Numbered from the stretch's first letter, positions 1 through 8,899 are shown. The stretch: 64,000 nucleotides of DNA from Micromonospora echinaurantiaca (GCF_900090235.1 NZ_LT607750.1:2306501-2370500), one strand, 5' to 3'. The notes: generated by a model from the letters alone, not told the origin. Program-made: numbers and translations.

Positions 1-221
1 GGGATGCCCGCCGGCGGCGGCGCCGGGCCGCCCCGGGTGGTGTCCGGCTTGTGCCGGCTGCCGGCCGCCGGCGGGCCGGCACGCTTGCCCCGGTCCAGCT
101 TGGTGAGCTGCTTCGTGGCGCTCAGGCTGGCGCCGGTGTCGCTGGCCCGCATCCCGCGCTCGCGGGCCTGCCGGGCCAGGGCCCGGCGGCGTTGGTTGTC
201 GCCCTCCATCTGCTTGCGCAT
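1..221 (-). CDS. small basic hypothetical protein (C-terminus cut by window edge)
   Basis: Reading the minus strand from an ATG at 221 gives an open frame that runs off the left edge of the window, 73 codons visible. The product begins MRKQMEGDNQRRRALARQAR and is rich in Arg, Lys and Gln, with an Ala/Ser/Thr stretch and then a Pro/Gly-rich tail. It resembles the many short, highly charged cytoplasmic proteins of actinomycetes with no assigned role. No domain is recognised. Codon choice is typical of the neighbours (GC-rich third positions), which supports it being real. The next gene is divergent, so 222-434 would hold both promoters. Confidence 0.5.
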   Translation of the reverse strand, partial: MRKQMEGDNQRRRALARQARERGMRASDTGASLSATKQLTKLDRGKRAGPPAAGSRHKPDTTRGGPAPPPAGI

Positions 222-434
222 GGTGACACCTCGCTTCCGCTGGTGTTCCCTCGCTTCCGTCGGGCCGCCTTCCCGCCGTCGCCGGGACCGAAACGGACGC
301 CCCCGGTCGGGCCGCGCCCGACCGGATCGCCGCTGACAGCTTCATCCCGCCGGGGTGAGGGACGCTCACCCGGGCGCCGCCGACGATCGGGGCGGACCGG
401 GAAACTTCCGAGGTACGCGGAAGGGAAGGTCGTC

Positions 435-749
435 ATGAAGAGGATCGTCGAGATCGTGCCCGCCCGTCCCGGCTGGTACGCCCGCTGGCGGCTCTCGCCC
501 GAGGACACCCGCTGCTACCCGGTGAGCCTCTGGGCGTTGCTGGAGGAGGCCGACGGCACCGGACGCGAGGTGGTCGGGGTGGACTGCATCGGGCAGTGGC
601 CCGGAGCGGACGACAACGAGGCGGGTGGGGAGTTCGTCCGCTATCTCTTCCAGACGCCCGACTCCGGTCCACCGGACGACGCGGAACCACCCGCGGCGCC
701 CCGCCGTGGCACGACCGGGCCACGATTGCAGCCGGTCGCCACGCCCTGA
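435..749 (+). CDS. hypothetical protein, 104 aa
   Basis: The frame begins at ATG 435, six bases after a purine-rich AAGGGAAGG, and encodes 104 residues. The first 75 residues (MKRIVEIVPARPGWYARWRL onward) look folded: alternating hydrophobic residues with many Trp, Tyr and Phe. The last 30 are Pro/Ala/Arg-rich and probably disordered. No signal peptide or membrane segment is visible. I do not recognise the family. A longer in-frame extension upstream is open only because of the high GC content; the ribosome-binding site decides the start. Convergent with the STAS gene, from which a strong hairpin separates it. Confidence 0.6.
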   Translation: MKRIVEIVPARPGWYARWRLSPEDTRCYPVSLWALLEEADGTGREVVGVDCIGQWPGADDNEAGGEFVRYLFQTPDSGPPDDAEPPAAPRRGTTGPRLQPVATP

Positions 750-759
750 GCCATCCTCC

Positions 760-792
760 GGCCCCCGACCCCTGGTCCCAGGGTCGGGGGCC
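760..792. terminator. hairpin between convergent genes
   Basis: Perfect 12-bp inverted repeat GGCCCCCGACCC / GGGTCGGGGGCC with a 9-nt loop, placed just after the hypothetical gene and before the end of the STAS gene. There is no T-tract, which is usual for actinobacterial terminators. It could serve both strands. Confidence 0.75.
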
Positions 793-885
793 ATCCCCCC
801 GCTCGTGCGTCGGGTCGGCCCGACGAGTGGCTCGAGCCGACCGCGGTCCGCGCGGACGATCGCGGCGAGTGGGCGCGGGTGAGCC

Positions 886-1224
886 TCAACCGGCGGCGCG
901 CATCCCGCCCGCGGCCGGGCGCTCCACCCCGAGCAACTCGGTGAGGCCGGTGCGGTCCAGCAGCGAAGCCAGCTGCGGGCCGACCCCGGTGAGCCGGACG
1001 ATGTCGCTGCGGTGCACCACCACGAGGGCACTGAGCCCGGAGGAGTCGCAGAGCGCCACGCCGGTCAGGTCGATCACGAGGTCCTGGCAGCCGTCGCGGC
1101 GCACGTTCTCCGCTGCGGCGATCAGCTCCGGGGCGGTGTCGAAGTCGAGTTCGCCGGCCAGCCGCAGCCGGACCCGGCCGGCGTCGAGCCGGTCCACCTC
1201 GATGGTCAACAGCTGGGCGGCCAT
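886..1224 (-). CDS. STAS-domain anti-sigma factor antagonist
   Basis: A 112-residue single-domain STAS protein of the SpoIIAA/RsbV family. In such proteins an unphosphorylated Ser lets the protein bind a kinase/anti-sigma factor and release a sigma factor. The core is visible as LRLAGELDFDTAPEL (about 20-34) and DLVIDLTGVALCDSSGLSAL (48-66); Ser61 or Ser62 in D-S-S-G is the expected phosphorylation site. The ATG at 1224 directly abuts a GGGAGG, which is tighter spacing than usual. It is divergent from the PP2C phosphatase at 1397, the enzyme class that dephosphorylates such proteins, so a functional link is likely though not proven. Assignment to the family is firm; the sigma factor it controls is unknown. 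Confidence 0.92.
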   Translation of the reverse strand: MAAQLLTIEVDRLDAGRVRLRLAGELDFDTAPELIAAAENVRRDGCQDLVIDLTGVALCDSSGLSALVVVHRSDIVRLTGVGPQLASLLDRTGLTELLGVERPAAGGMRAAG

Positions 1225-1259
1225 CCTCCCATGTTCCCAGCTACCGGCCAGGAGGCAAC

Positions 1260-1283
1260 CCGGGGGGCCCGCGGGCCCCCCGG
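1260..1283. repeat. 24-bp perfect palindrome between divergent genes
   Basis: CCGGGGGGCCC-GC-GGGCCCCCCGG forms an 11-bp stem around a 2-bp centre. It lies between the starts of two divergent genes, where a terminator would not be expected; it may insulate the two transcripts or bind a protein. Confidence 0.6.
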
Positions 1284-1396
1284 CGTCGCGTCGGGTGGCG
1301 TTACCGGCGGGTCGGCGTAGGGTGGGGTGCGCGGATCCGACCAGCCCTGCCGGGGCGGCGTAGCGCGGTGTCGATGGGGAGAGTGGGGCTCAGCTG

Positions 1397-3121
1397 GTGA
1401 CTGCTACCGACGTCAGGGACTGGGACCCGGGCGACGGTCGGATCTCCACGCCGGGCTCCGCCCGGGCGCCGGGGCGCCCGGCCGGGCCCGCGCTGCCCGC
1501 CCTTTCGCGCGACCGCGCGCCGAGCCCGGTCGACTGGTCCGAGGTCGTCGAGCACTTCCGTGAGGGACTGGTCGTCTGTGACGCCCGGGGCGTCGTCCGG
1601 CACCTCAGCCCGGTGGCCGAGCGCCTGCTGCCCGAGGTGGTCGCGGACGAACCGCTGGCCACGGCGGGCCTGCCGGAGCTCACCGCCGGTGCCGAGTTCA
1701 GCCACCACGGCCGCCGGTTGCGGACCCGGCTGGTGCCGCTCTCCGGCGGCCGCTGCTGCTGGTACGTCGAGGACGTCACCGAGAGCGTGACCCGCGCCGA
1801 CGCGCTGCTCGCCGAGCGGGCCCGCTCGGCCTTCCTCGCCGTGGCGGGCGAGAAGCTCGGCAACCCGCTGCACCCCGACCGGGCCGCCGCGGCGGTGGTC
1901 CGGCTCGCCGTGCCCACCCTCGCCGAGGTGGCGGTGCTGGTGCTCGCGCCCCGCTCCGGCCGGGCCCGCTGGTGGCGGGCGACCCGGGCCGACGACGAGG
2001 GGCACGCCGTCGACAGCGGCGTGCTCGCCGCCGTGGACCTGCCGGCGGCGATCGCCGAGGGGCTGGACGGCGGTGAGCCGCACGCCGTCGACTGGCTGGT
2101 CGAGCAGGCCGCCGAGGCCGGCTGGCTGCCGGGCCTGGCCGCCGCCGACGTCACCGCCCGGGTGGTGCCGCTGCCCGGCCGGGACGCGCCGGCCGGCGTG
2201 CTGCTGGTCGCCCGCCCGGCCACCCGGTGGTACGAGCCGGCCGACGTCGACCTGGTGCGTGCGTTCGCGGCCCGGGCCGGGGCGGCGCTGACCACCGCGC
2301 TGCTCTACCGCGACCAGGCCGAGGTCGCCGACACCCTGCAGGCCAGCCTGCTGCCGGTGGAGCCGGCCGAGGCGGCCGGCGTGCAGTGGGGCACCGCCTA
2401 CCGGCCGGCCCAGGCCGGGCTGCGCATCGGCGGCGACTTCTACGGCTCGCACCGGCTGGCCGACGGCGGCTCGGTCTTCTTCCTCGGCGACGTCTCAGGC
2501 AAGGGGGTCGAGGCGGCGGTCTTCACCGGCCAGCTGCGCCAGTGCCTGCAGGCGTTGCACCGGGTGGAGTCGCAGCCGGCCCGGCTGCTGAAGCTGCTCA
2601 ACGACGCGCTGCTGGAGACCACCCAGGCGCACGGCCAGGGCCGGTTCGCCACCATCGTGCTCGGCGTGGTGCGCCCGCACCGCGACGGCGGCCTGACCCT
2701 GACCATGGCCGGCGGCGGGCACCTGCCGCCGCTGGTGCTGCGGGGCTGCGGCACGGTCGAGCCGGTGCCGCTGTCCGGGATGCTGATCGGGGTGGTGCCC
2801 GACCCGCGCATCGGCGAGGTGACCGTCCATCTGGCGCCCGGGGAGACCTGCCTGCTCTACAGCGACGGTGTGACCGAGGCCCGCGGCGGGCGGCGCGGCG
2901 ACGAGCAGTTCGGCACCGACCGGCTGGTCACCGCGCTCACCGGGTGCCACCGGATGCCCGCGCCGGCGCTCGCCGAGCGGGTCGAGCAGATCACCTGTGA
3001 CTGGCTCGCCCACGGCGACCACGACGACATCGCCGTGCTCGTCCTGCGCGCCGCCGGTCCGGGCGCGCGGCCGGCCCGGCACCTGCACGCCGTACCCGAG
3101 ACGAGGGAGATCCGCCCGTGA
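1397..3121 (+). CDS. PP2C-type (SpoIIE/RsbU) phosphatase with PAS-like and GAF-like sensors
   Basis: The 574-residue protein ends in a SpoIIE-type PP2C domain (about 310-555) that dephosphorylates STAS antagonists. Visible metal-site motifs are GGDFYG, GDVSGKG, the YSDGVTEAR segment and the closing DDIAVLVLR. Ahead of it, about 35-130 has PAS character (EGLVVCDARGVV, then a short C-terminal YVEDVTE) and about 140-300 has GAF character. No membrane helix is seen, so it is a cytoplasmic sensor phosphatase. The GTG start at 1397 follows a GGGGAGAGTGGGG stretch; the first 40 residues are Pro/Gly-rich. Its stop overlaps the next gene by four bases (GTGA), so it is translationally coupled to the cobalamin-binding protein. 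The ligands sensed are unknown. Confidence 0.93.
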   Translation: MTATDVRDWDPGDGRISTPGSARAPGRPAGPALPALSRDRAPSPVDWSEVVEHFREGLVVCDARGVVRHLSPVAERLLPEVVADEPLATAGLPELTAGAEFSHHGRRLRTRLVPLSGGRCCWYVEDVTESVTRADALLAERARSAFLAVAGEKLGNPLHPDRAAAAVVRLAVPTLAEVAVLVLAPRSGRARWWRATRADDEGHAVDSGVLAAVDLPAAIAEGLDGGEPHAVDWLVEQAAEAGWLPGLAAADVTARVVPLPGRDAPAGVLLVARPATRWYEPADVDLVRAFAARAGAALTTALLYRDQAEVADTLQASLLPVEPAEAAGVQWGTAYRPAQAGLRIGGDFYGSHRLADGGSVFFLGDVSGKGVEAAVFTGQLRQCLQALHRVESQPARLLKLLNDALLETTQAHGQGRFATIVLGVVRPHRDGGLTLTMAGGGHLPPLVLRGCGTVEPVPLSGMLIGVVPDPRIGEVTVHLAPGETCLLYSDGVTEARGGRRGDEQFGTDRLVTALTGCHRMPAPALAERVEQITCDWLAHGDHDDIAVLVLRAAGPGARPARHLHAVPETREIRP

Positions 3122-4167
3122 CCGCGGCGACCACCGAGGCCGATCCGGCGGCCGCCTTCCCGACCTACCTGCACTGCCTGCAGGAGGCCGACGAGTACGC
3201 GGCGGTCGAGGTGGCACGGGGCCTGCTCGACGCGGGGGTGCCGGCCGAGCGGGTGCTGCTCGACCTGGTCGCCCCGGCCCAGGCCGAGGTGGGGGAGCGC
3301 TGGGCGCGCAACGAGTGGAGCGTGGCGCAGGAGCACGCCGCCACGCACATCAGCGAGCGGGTGGTGGCCGCGATCGCCGCGTACGCCGATCCCCGCCCGA
3401 CCCGGGGCCGGGTGGTGGTGGCGTGCATGGACGGCGAGTGGCACGCCCTGCCGCCCCGGCTGGTCGCCGAGGTGCTGCGGCTGCGCGGCTGGCAGGTCAC
3501 CTTCCTGGGCGCCAGCGTGCCGGCCGCGCACCTGGTGTCGTACCTGCACCGGCACGACGCGCACGCGGTCGCCCTGGCCTGCGCGCTGCCGATGCGGCTG
3601 CCGCACGCGCACCGCATGATCGAGGCGTGCCGCCGCTCGGACGTGCCGATCGTGGTGGGCGGGCGCGGGTTCGGTGTCGACGGGCGGTGGGCCCGCCGGC
3701 TCGGCGTGGCCTGGGCGCCGGACGCGCCCTCGGCGGCCGACCTGGTCGCCGACGAGCGGTCGTTGCGCCGGACGCCCCCGGCGCAGCTGTCCCACCTGGC
3801 CGACGACGAGTATGCCGGCCTGGTCCGCCGGCGCGGCGAGCTGATCGACGGGGCGCTGGCCGACCTGCGGGAGCGGATGCCGGCCAGCCGCGACTACACC
3901 CCTGCCCAACTGGACTCGACGGTCAGCGACCTCGGGTACATCCTGGACTTCCTGGCCGCCGCGCTCTACGTGGACGACGCCACCCTGTTCACCGACTTCG
4001 TCGTCTGGATGGCCGACATCCTCACCAGCCGGGGCGTGCCGGCCACGGCGCTGCCGACGACCCTCGGGCACTACGCCGGGGTGTTGCGCGACCACCCCCG
4101 CGCGGCGCGCTTCCTCATCGCGGCCCGGGCGTCGGTGATCCCGGCGCGCGGGGCGGACGCGGCCTGA
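3118..4167 (+). CDS. cobalamin (B12)-binding sensor protein, MetH-cap + Rossmann type
   Basis: A 349-residue protein with a helical cap followed by a B12-binding domain. The cap carries W62-x9-E72-H73 (RWARNEWSVAQEHAA), the spacing known from the CarH/LitR light-sensing cobalamin module. The Rossmann part has E107-W-H109-A-L-P, matching the E/D-x-H-x-x-G lower-ligand motif with Pro in place of Gly, then LRLRGWQVTFLGASVP and IVVGGRGFG. Unlike CarH there is no N-terminal MerR DNA-binding domain, so output is probably by protein contact. The residue after the cap Trp is Ala, where I recall CarH having a His that binds cobalt after illumination. About 215-349 is a helical C-terminal region of unknown function. 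It starts at GTG 3118 inside the phosphatase stop codon, suggesting that it controls the phosphatase or shares its pathway. Confidence 0.85.
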   Translation: MTAATTEADPAAAFPTYLHCLQEADEYAAVEVARGLLDAGVPAERVLLDLVAPAQAEVGERWARNEWSVAQEHAATHISERVVAAIAAYADPRPTRGRVVVACMDGEWHALPPRLVAEVLRLRGWQVTFLGASVPAAHLVSYLHRHDAHAVALACALPMRLPHAHRMIEACRRSDVPIVVGGRGFGVDGRWARRLGVAWAPDAPSAADLVADERSLRRTPPAQLSHLADDEYAGLVRRRGELIDGALADLRERMPASRDYTPAQLDSTVSDLGYILDFLAAALYVDDATLFTDFVVWMADILTSRGVPATALPTTLGHYAGVLRDHPRAARFLIAARASVIPARGADAA

Positions 4168-4222
4168 CCGCGACCGGTTGGCGCCGACCGACGCGGGTCA
4201 CGACGGGCGTCGCCACCCGCCC

Positions 4223-4242
4223 TATACTTGCTCTACTGCAAG
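4223..4242 (+). promoter_or_regulatory. candidate -10 (TATACT) overlapped by inverted repeat
   Basis: TATACT at 4223-4228 stands out in a GC-rich setting and lies about 45 bases before the STAS start. A perfect CTTGC-N6-GCAAG repeat (4227-4242) covers the expected transcription start, a typical repressor position. No good -35 is seen. It suggests that the STAS gene can be transcribed separately from the upstream operon. Confidence 0.45.
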
Positions 4243-4274
4243 CGCCTGCCTGCGGTGGAGCGAGGGAGATCCCG

Positions 4275-4619
4275 GTGACGTTCACCGTCAGGCACACCGA
4301 GCGGGACGGCGGGGCCCGGCTGTGGCTCGCCGGAGAACTCGACCTGAGCACCGTGGGGGAGCTGGTCGCCGTGCTCGACCGGCTCGCCGAGGCGGGGACC
4401 CACCGGCTGCTGGTCGACCTGAGCGGGTTGACCTTCTGCGACTCGACCGGCATCGCCGCCTTCGTCCGGGGCGACAACCGGGCCGCCGCGGCCGGTGGTC
4501 GGCTGCGGCTCACCGGCGCCACCGGTCGGGTCGCGCGGCTGCTCCAGCTGACCGGCCTCGGCGACATCCTCGGTGACGATTCCGACATGACCGACCCGGC
4601 GTCACAGACCGCGTCGTGA
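4275..4619 (+). CDS. STAS-domain anti-sigma factor antagonist
   Basis: A 114-residue STAS protein starting at GTG 4275, seven bases after GAGGGA. The hallmark elements are present: LWLAGELDLSTVGEL (16-30), LLVDLSGLTFCDSTGIAAF (45-63) with Ser57 as the expected phosphorylated residue, and a final amphipathic helix (VARLLQLTGL). By family knowledge its phosphorylated form is inactive and is reactivated by a PP2C phosphatase such as the one two genes upstream. It therefore completes a sensor-phosphatase-antagonist set. Longer in-frame extensions reaching into the preceding gene are GC artefacts. No kinase/anti-sigma partner lies next to it. Confidence 0.92.
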   Translation: MTFTVRHTERDGGARLWLAGELDLSTVGELVAVLDRLAEAGTHRLLVDLSGLTFCDSTGIAAFVRGDNRAAAAGGRLRLTGATGRVARLLQLTGLGDILGDDSDMTDPASQTAS

Positions 4620-4630
4620 TGGGCTAGATT
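4601..4630 (+). promoter_or_regulatory. possible promoter of the response regulator
   Basis: GTCACA (4601-4606) and TAGATT (4625-4630) are 18 bases apart and precede the response-regulator start by about 64 bases. The match is moderate and rests on sequence alone. Confidence 0.3.
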
Positions 4631-4693
4631 TCCCCGCCAGCCGCGGTGACCGTCAGGTCCCGTCCCGTCCCCGCCGACCAGAGGCAGGTAGTG

Positions 4694-5140
4694 ATGCCTT
4701 CAGACACCCCGAGTCCGGTTCGCATCCTGGTGGTGGACGACGACCCGGGCGACGTCCTCATGATCGAGGAAGCGCTCGCGGACTCCGACGTCGACAAGGT
4801 CATCGACGTGGTGGGCGACGGCCAGGAGGCGATGGAGTTCCTGCGCCGCGAGGGGCGGCACACCGACGCCCGGCGGCCCGACGTCATCCTGCTCGACCTC
4901 AACATGCCCCGGATGGACGGGCGGCAGGTGCTGGGCGAGGTCAAGCGGGACGCGGACCTGCGGACCATCCCGATCGTCGTGCTGACCACCTCGAACGCGG
5001 ACACCGACATCGTCAGCAGCTACACCCTGCAGGCCAACGCGTACGTCACCAAGCCGATCGACCTGGACGACTTCAACGACGTCGTGCGCCGGATCGACGA
5101 GTTCTTCGGCCGGGTCGTGGTGCTGCCCAAGCGCCCCTGA
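4694..5140 (+). CDS. stand-alone response regulator (Rcp1/CheY-like receiver)
   Basis: A 148-residue receiver domain with no output domain. Visible elements are the acidic pocket DDD (15-17), phosphoacceptor D68 in ILLDLNMP, the conserved Thr in VVLTTSNADTD (about 98) and K110 in YVTKP. The loop NMPRMDGRQVL and the longer segment after the first helix (GRHTDARRPD) are typical of the Rcp1-like class that pairs with phytochrome-type or other soluble histidine kinases. ATG 4694 follows GAGGCAGG by five bases; a GTG three bases earlier is a possible alternative. No cognate kinase is adjacent. Given its place after the PP2C, cobalamin and STAS genes it may belong to the same response, but this is inference. 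Confidence 0.9.
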   Translation: MPSDTPSPVRILVVDDDPGDVLMIEEALADSDVDKVIDVVGDGQEAMEFLRREGRHTDARRPDVILLDLNMPRMDGRQVLGEVKRDADLRTIPIVVLTTSNADTDIVSSYTLQANAYVTKPIDLDDFNDVVRRIDEFFGRVVVLPKRP

Positions 5141-5322
5141 GGCGTCGCGCGTCCAGTTCGCCGCCCGGGCGGACGTATGGTCCGCGTCGCCGGCCCGGGC
5201 GGCAACACCGGCAGCGGCCGCCGCTCGGATGCTGAACATTTTTCCCGAACCCGCTCGGGCGTCGCCGCCAGCGCCGAGGATCCAGGTGGGGAAGAAATAC
5301 CAGCTGCCTGGGGGGCGACAGG

Positions 5323-5814
5323 ATGAGGTTCTCCGTCGTGGACATCGGCTACGACCAGCGGCAGGTGGATTCCTGCCTGGACGAGCTAGGGATCCGGCTG
5401 ACCCGGTTGGCGGCGCGGGCGGAGAGCGCCGGAGGCGCCGGCCGGGAGTGGGACCTGATCCGGCAGGAGGCGACCGGACTCTGCGGGCTGCTGCGGCGGC
5501 TGGAGGCCGGCGGCCCGGGCACCGGCCGGGGCGGAGCCGCCGAGCTGGAGCGGGAGGCGGCCGAGCTGCTCGCCCGGGCGCGCTTCGAGCTGGACGCCGC
5601 CCGCGAGGAGGCCCGGCAACTGCGCGAGCAGGCGTACGACGACGCGCTGCGCGCCCGGCGGGAGTTCGAGGCGGCGTTGCTGGACCGCCGACGCCGGGAG
5701 GCCCGGGCCGACGAGATCCTCGGCGGCCTGCCGACCGAGCCGGTCCCGGCGGACACCCCGACCGCGGCCGCGGCGGTCACCGGCTCCGGCGTGCCGGCCC
5801 ACGGCCGGCGGTGA
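5323..5814 (+). CDS. DivIVA-like coiled-coil protein
   Basis: A 163-residue protein beginning MRFSVVDIGYDQRQVDSCLD, which resembles the N-terminal DivIVA/GpsB signature (G-Y-D-x-x-x-V-D-x-x-L-D). About 70-130 is a strongly charged Ala/Glu/Arg coiled coil (ELEREAAELLARARFELDAA). The last 25 residues are Pro/Ala/Thr-rich and disordered. DivIVA proteins mark curved membrane and organise polar growth, but this one is much shorter than actinobacterial DivIVA/Wag31, so it is better regarded as an accessory member of the superfamily. The gene stands alone with a 180-base upstream region. There are no membrane segments or other domains. Confidence 0.6.
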   Translation: MRFSVVDIGYDQRQVDSCLDELGIRLTRLAARAESAGGAGREWDLIRQEATGLCGLLRRLEAGGPGTGRGGAAELEREAAELLARARFELDAAREEARQLREQAYDDALRARREFEAALLDRRRREARADEILGGLPTEPVPADTPTAAAAVTGSGVPAHGRR

Positions 5815-5877
5815 CCCGGGCACGGCCGGGCCAACCACCGGACGCGGCGGGCCGATGCGCTGGTGCGCCGGTGCGAC

Positions 5878-6720
5878 TCAGACGAGCGCCGCCACCACGG
5901 TCGTGGCCCGCCCCTCGTGCTGGGCGTACGCGTCGGGGAACGCGGAGATCTGCACGGCCTGGGCGGCCGCGGTGACGCTCATCTCCTGCCAGCCGGGGAT
6001 CTCGCGCAGCGCCTCGTAGAACGCCCGGGCCGCGTAGGCCGGCCGCATCAGGTCCTTCACGGTGCCCCAGCCGCTGCTGGGACGCTGCTGGAACAGGCCG
6101 ACGGAGTCGTGGTCCCAGCCGATGGCCTGGTGCGGGTAGTTCTGCGACTCGGGCAGCACGCCGCTGGCGTAGTTGTAGAGGTTGCTCTCCTGCATCGCGG
6201 TGGCGATCGCGACCACCAGCCCGCGGCGGGGGATCTTCATGTCCACGCCGACATCCACGATGATCTTGGCGTTGTCCATCTGCGCCTGGGTCAGTCCGGC
6301 GACCGGACGGGGGCGGCGGGGCTTGGCGGGCTTCTTCGGGGCCTTCTTCTTGGTGGCCGAGGGGGTGGGCTTCGGGGTCGGGCTGGGGCTGACCGGCGCG
6401 GGGGAGGTGGCCCGGTCCAGCGACCGGGAGGCGGCCTGGTCGGCTGCCGCGGCCCGCTCGGCCACCGCCTCGGCCAGTGGCTCGCGTGGCGCGTCGTCGG
6501 TCCGGACGACGGCGATCGCGGCCACGCCGAGGCAGCAGGAGACGCCGGTGGCCAGCGCGACCCGGGCGGGGGCCGAGGTCAGCAGGGCGCGGACGCCGCG
6601 CCGGGGAGGCTCCGGGGCGCGGTGACGGCCGATCGTCCGTTCGGATGATGCGACATCGGACGGAGGGGTATCCGGCCGTTCCTGGGTCAGCTTCTGGTCG
6701 AAGGGGTCGTCGGGGTGCAC
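5878..6720 (-). CDS. membrane-anchored protein with lysozyme/transglycosylase-like domain
   Basis: The 280-residue product has a cytoplasmic N-terminus (1-45), one membrane helix (about 47-70, ARVALATGVSCCLGVAAIAV), a long Ala/Pro/Ser/Lys-rich spacer (75-140) that would cross the wall, and a C-terminal domain (about 142-280). The latter has the layout of SLT/lysozyme-like domains: GLVVAIATAMQESNLYN with a plausible catalytic Glu, and DSVGLFQQRPSSGWGT. This suggests peptidoglycan cleavage at the cell surface. GTG 6720 is the first start with no better Shine-Dalgarno nearby. The upstream region is unusually AT-rich and carries a 7-bp hairpin. The domain assignment is from pattern and could be wrong in detail; the surface location is secure. 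Confidence 0.75.
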   Translation of the reverse strand: MHPDDPFDQKLTQERPDTPPSDVASSERTIGRHRAPEPPRRGVRALLTSAPARVALATGVSCCLGVAAIAVVRTDDAPREPLAEAVAERAAAADQAASRSLDRATSPAPVSPSPTPKPTPSATKKKAPKKPAKPRRPRPVAGLTQAQMDNAKIIVDVGVDMKIPRRGLVVAIATAMQESNLYNYASGVLPESQNYPHQAIGWDHDSVGLFQQRPSSGWGTVKDLMRPAYAARAFYEALREIPGWQEMSVTAAAQAVQISAFPDAYAQHEGRATTVVAALV

Positions 6721-7018
6721 CCGCCGAGGCTAGAAATTGCTTCGCCCGTTGCCACCGTTCTGGTTGGTGGCATGCGTCACAATTTCGCCCGATCTGACGG
6801 ACGATCGAGGGCGCGAATCCGCTTAGCTCACATCACGCAATTGTCCGTCTTTCCGTTCATGTCGTATATACCCGTCGGTAACCGGCACTTGGTGGATCTT
6901 GGGACGGATCCGCACGATGATCGACCGCCTCCATCGAACAGAGGGGGCCGCCGTCGGCCGTTCAGGTGAGGCGAGCCTGGCCGGGCGACCCATCGCGACC
7001 GGCCCGGCACGTCGGTCG
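6721..7018. other. 298-base AT-richer upstream region of the anchored hydrolase
   Basis: No gene is seen. The region holds a perfect TGCCACC-N9-GGTGGCA hairpin (6750-6772). On the minus strand it has a GGGTATATAC (6864-6873) that could be a -10, giving a leader of about 140 bases, and a TGTGA half-site (revcomp of 6776-6780 region) of the CRP type without a good second half. I looked for a ydaO/c-di-AMP riboswitch and did not find its conserved core. Confidence 0.4.
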
Positions 7019-7447
7019 TCAGTGCCGGCCGTTCTCCGCCGGGGTGACCGTGAGCCGGTGGCGGCTGCCGTCGCCGCTGGAGAACGGCCACAGCCGGTCG
7101 GCGTGCTCGACCAGCTGGGCCAGCTGCTGCCGGCTCAGCCCCGCCGAGGCGATGGAGGCGTGCACATCGGCCCGGTACCGGCCGTCGTCGTCGCGACCCA
7201 GCTTCGCCTCCGCGCGGACCTGCACGGTGTGCGCCTCGTCGGTGATCCCCCCGGCCGCCTCCACCGCCGCGTGGTGCAGGCAGGACGCGAAGGCGGCGGC
7301 GAGCAGCTGCGACGGGGTCAACCCGGTGCAGTGCGGCGCCAGCGGGGACGCCAGCGTGGTGGAGAGCACCTCGTCGTCGGTGCGTACGTGGCCGCCCTCG
7401 GCGGTCGCGGTGGCTGTCTCGTTGAACCAGGAACTCGGATCCGGCAT
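7019..7447 (-). CDS. OsmC/Ohr-family protein, single-cysteine variant
   Basis: A 142-residue OsmC-fold protein; the family reduces organic hydroperoxides with a Cys pair. The peroxidatic Cys is present in TPSQLLAAAFASCLHHA (C56). The partner position, normally Cys in C-P-Y-S, reads W120-P-F-S here, so the usual resolving thiol is missing; a second Cys (C40, in PHCTG) lies elsewhere. Arg22 near the N-terminus could assist catalysis. The start is ATG 7447 after a GGGAGG-like element. It lies downstream of the kinase gene in the same direction with a 78-base gap. The role is probably peroxide or thiol metabolism, with lower certainty because of the missing Cys. Confidence 0.85.
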   Translation of the reverse strand: MPDPSSWFNETATATAEGGHVRTDDEVLSTTLASPLAPHCTGLTPSQLLAAAFASCLHHAAVEAAGGITDEAHTVQVRAEAKLGRDDDGRYRADVHASIASAGLSRQQLAQLVEHADRLWPFSSGDGSRHRLTVTPAENGRH

Positions 7448-7525
7448 CGCGTTCCTCCCGTCACTCCCCGCCCGGCTACCCGGCCGGTGTCCGGTGAAAC
7501 CGCAGGACAGGCCGCGTCCGGGCGG

Positions 7526-8473
<948 letters not shown>

Positions 8474-8665
8474 CGACCGCTCCTCGTGTCCGTGGCGCCG
8501 CCCGCGCGGTGCCTTGGGCAGCGGTACCCGGGCCCCGATCAGGGCAAACCGCCGTCCGATCCGGCGCGACCGGGCGCGTCCGGCGCGGCGGACGGGTAGC
8601 TTGCGAGCCAGAGCGGTGTCCGGGCCCGGGCGGGGCCGGCCGCGCGGCGCGCAGGAGGTCGGGCG

Positions 8666-8899
8666 ATGGGCGAGGTGACCGTACGGTTCGTCGGCGGACC
8701 CGCCCACGACCTGGTCCGCCGGCTGCCCGCCGACGACGATGGCGCGCCACCGCCGCGGTGGGTCCTCAGCCACCCCGACGGGGCCGGCTCGGTCGCCGCG
8801 GGCGGGCCGGACCATCTCTACCAGCGCGGCCGTCCCGACGGCGGGGGCACCTGGACGATGACCTACGTGCGCACCGACCCGGTCGGGGTGACCGAGTGA
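8666..8899 (+). CDS. small hypothetical protein, 77 aa
   Basis: A 77-residue frame with a strong ribosome-binding site (CAGGAGGTCGGGCG then ATG). The product reads as a compact beta-rich domain: VTVRFVGGPAHDLVRRLP at the start and LYQRGRP with TWTMTYVRTDP near the end, separated by acidic and Pro-rich turns. It has no Cys, signal peptide or membrane helix. I have no function for it. It sits between the divergent kinase gene and the OmpR-type regulator, and its stop precedes the 11-bp repeats by only seven bases, so it could be co-regulated with neither or both. Confidence 0.65.
   Translation: MGEVTVRFVGGPAHDLVRRLPADDDGAPPPRWVLSHPDGAGSVAAGGPDHLYQRGRPDGGGTWTMTYVRTDPVGVTE

Noticed and set aside
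3000..3118. B12 riboswitch before the cobalamin-binding protein
   Set aside because: The gene starts inside the preceding stop codon, leaving no leader; no B12-box pattern is visible.
6721..7018. c-di-AMP (ydaO) riboswitch before the wall hydrolase
   Set aside because: The AT-rich leader lacks the conserved riboswitch core; only a short hairpin is present.
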